Positions 6,377-6,994 of a stretch of 6,994 bases of DNA are shown here, piece by piece. Each line of letters begins with the position of its first letter. Positions within the stretch are counted from its first letter, which is position 1. The stretch is from an uncultured bacterium (GTDB taxonomy: Bacteria > Armatimonadota > UBA5829 > DSUL01): NCBI GenBank assembly GCA_937967775.1, contig CALCJH010000111.1, forward strand, positions 1 to 6,994. Reading direction: 5' to 3'. The position numbers and the translations under genes were made by a program. The notes beneath the pieces were generated by a model that saw only the letters and a list, made by a program, of their open reading frames with translations, had not been told where the DNA came from and did no database searches.

Positions 6377-6994
6377 TTACGGCCAGAACGCGTAGGTGGG
6401 GATGTCCAGCGCAAGCCCGATCAGCGTCCAGGCACCGCCCACGACACACTCTCCCAGGATAAGTCCCATAAAGAACGGCAGAGCTTTTTTGTAGGTCTGA
6501 AGCCCGCCGTAGCGGAGCAACACAGCCTTGATGAGCCAGGCGATGAACAGGCAGATCCAGAGCCGGTGCATGCTCCACGAGCTGGAGACGGCGTAACCCA
6601 CCGGATGGAACGGAAACCAGGGGATGGCCATCCTGAGAGAGTTCAGGACGATGGTCAGAGAGAAACCGGTCCCGATGGCCAGCCCGGTGTTCAGGGACAG
6701 GCGCGGATCCGGAGGGATCTTCAGCCAGTTGTCCAGCCGGCCGTATGGCTCGCCTCCGAAGATCAGGGGGACGTCGGGCCAGGCCATATTCGTCGCTGCG
6801 CCGTACTTATAGGTAAGAGAAAGCACGGCGTAGAAGGCCGCAAGCGTCCCCACCAGAGTGGCCAGCACCATCGCCAGGCCCAGCCTGCCATAGTCCATCC
6901 TGACGCGCTCGCCGATCTTGAACGACTCCAGCTGGAACGGCATGGGGTGAGCCCGGTAAGCCCGGTTGAACCAGAAGAACTGGCTAAGAGCGGT
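6377..6994 (-). CDS. Multi-pass membrane protein, DUF6784/DUF6785-like, C-terminal part (5' end outside window)
   Basis: The visible 205 residues form the C-terminal end of an integral membrane protein of unknown function. The frame stays open to the right edge: 17 codons precede the ATG at 6943 (reading TALSQFFWFNRAYRAHP), and this ATG sits inside what looks like a continuous conserved stretch (RAHPMPFQLESFK), so I take it as internal rather than a start. Four hydrophobic segments lie at about residues 37-61, 104-125, 144-161 and 171-195 of the visible part, with conserved-looking SSSWSMHRLW and LRYGGLQTYKKALPFF between or before them. From memory this pattern resembles the DUF6784/DUF6785 membrane proteins seen in Armatimonadota and Planctomycetota; no transport or enzymatic role is known to me. 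The 104-base gap to the regulator holds the regulator's operator and promoter. A link to nitrogen metabolism is not supported beyond adjacency. Confidence 0.7.
   Translation of the reverse strand, partial: TALSQFFWFNRAYRAHPMPFQLESFKIGERVRMDYGRLGLAMVLATLVGTLAAFYAVLSLTYKYGAATNMAWPDVPLIFGGEPYGRLDNWLKIPPDPRLSLNTGLAIGTGFSLTIVLNSLRMAIPWFPFHPVGYAVSSSWSMHRLWICLFIAWLIKAVLLRYGGLQTYKKALPFFMGLILGECVVGGAWTLIGLALDIPTYAFWP

Noticed and set aside
4611..6395. Long plus-strand open frame (594 codons) opposite amtB and the regulator
   Set aside because: Low-complexity Gln/Pro/Arg/His-rich translation, no domain, and it crosses amtB, an intergenic operator and the regulator on the opposite strand. It is a codon-bias shadow.
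6273..6578. N-terminal extension of the response regulator to an ATG at 6578
   Set aside because: The extension overlaps the membrane-protein gene out of frame and has no domain character. The receiver domain starts cleanly at the ATG at 6272.

Overview
The window is a compact nitrogen-assimilation locus in which every supported gene lies on the minus strand. Read 5' to 3' on that strand (from high to low coordinates) the order is: the 3' part of a multi-pass membrane protein (DUF6784/6785-like), a GlnR-like OmpR-family response regulator, the ammonium transporter amtB, a first PII gene (glnK), glnD (PII uridylyltransferase / uridylyl-removing enzyme), a second PII gene (glnB), and the 5' part of a type I glutamine synthetase (glnA) that runs off the left edge. 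No gap exceeds 150 bases and no RNA genes, mobile elements or CRISPR arrays are visible.

The genes form one circuit. AmtB brings in ammonium, and GlnK is expected to block it under nitrogen sufficiency. GlnD adds or removes UMP on Tyr51, which both PII proteins keep, and GlnA fixes ammonium into glutamine. From amtB to glnA the gaps are 30 to 84 bases, consistent with one transcript, possibly with internal processing or promoters. GlnD and the PII proteins form the sensing cascade best known from Proteobacteria, while the regulator next door resembles the actinobacterial nitrogen regulator GlnR. Its receiver domain keeps the aspartate but lacks the conserved Thr/Ser and Lys.

The most notable non-coding signal is a pair of GlnR-type operators, five-base half sites at 11-base spacing. 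One lies in front of amtB (5560-5586) and one in front of the regulator itself (6332-6347). Both contain GnAAT-n6-GAAAC, and both are followed after exactly 10 bases by a -10-like hexamer. This suggests the regulator controls itself and the amtB-glnA operon.

The organism is a GC-rich bacterium. The DUF6784/6785-like neighbour, together with a GlnR-like regulator beside a glnD/PII operon, makes me think of Armatimonadota or a related lineage. That is a weak inference from memory of these families and is not established by the sequence.
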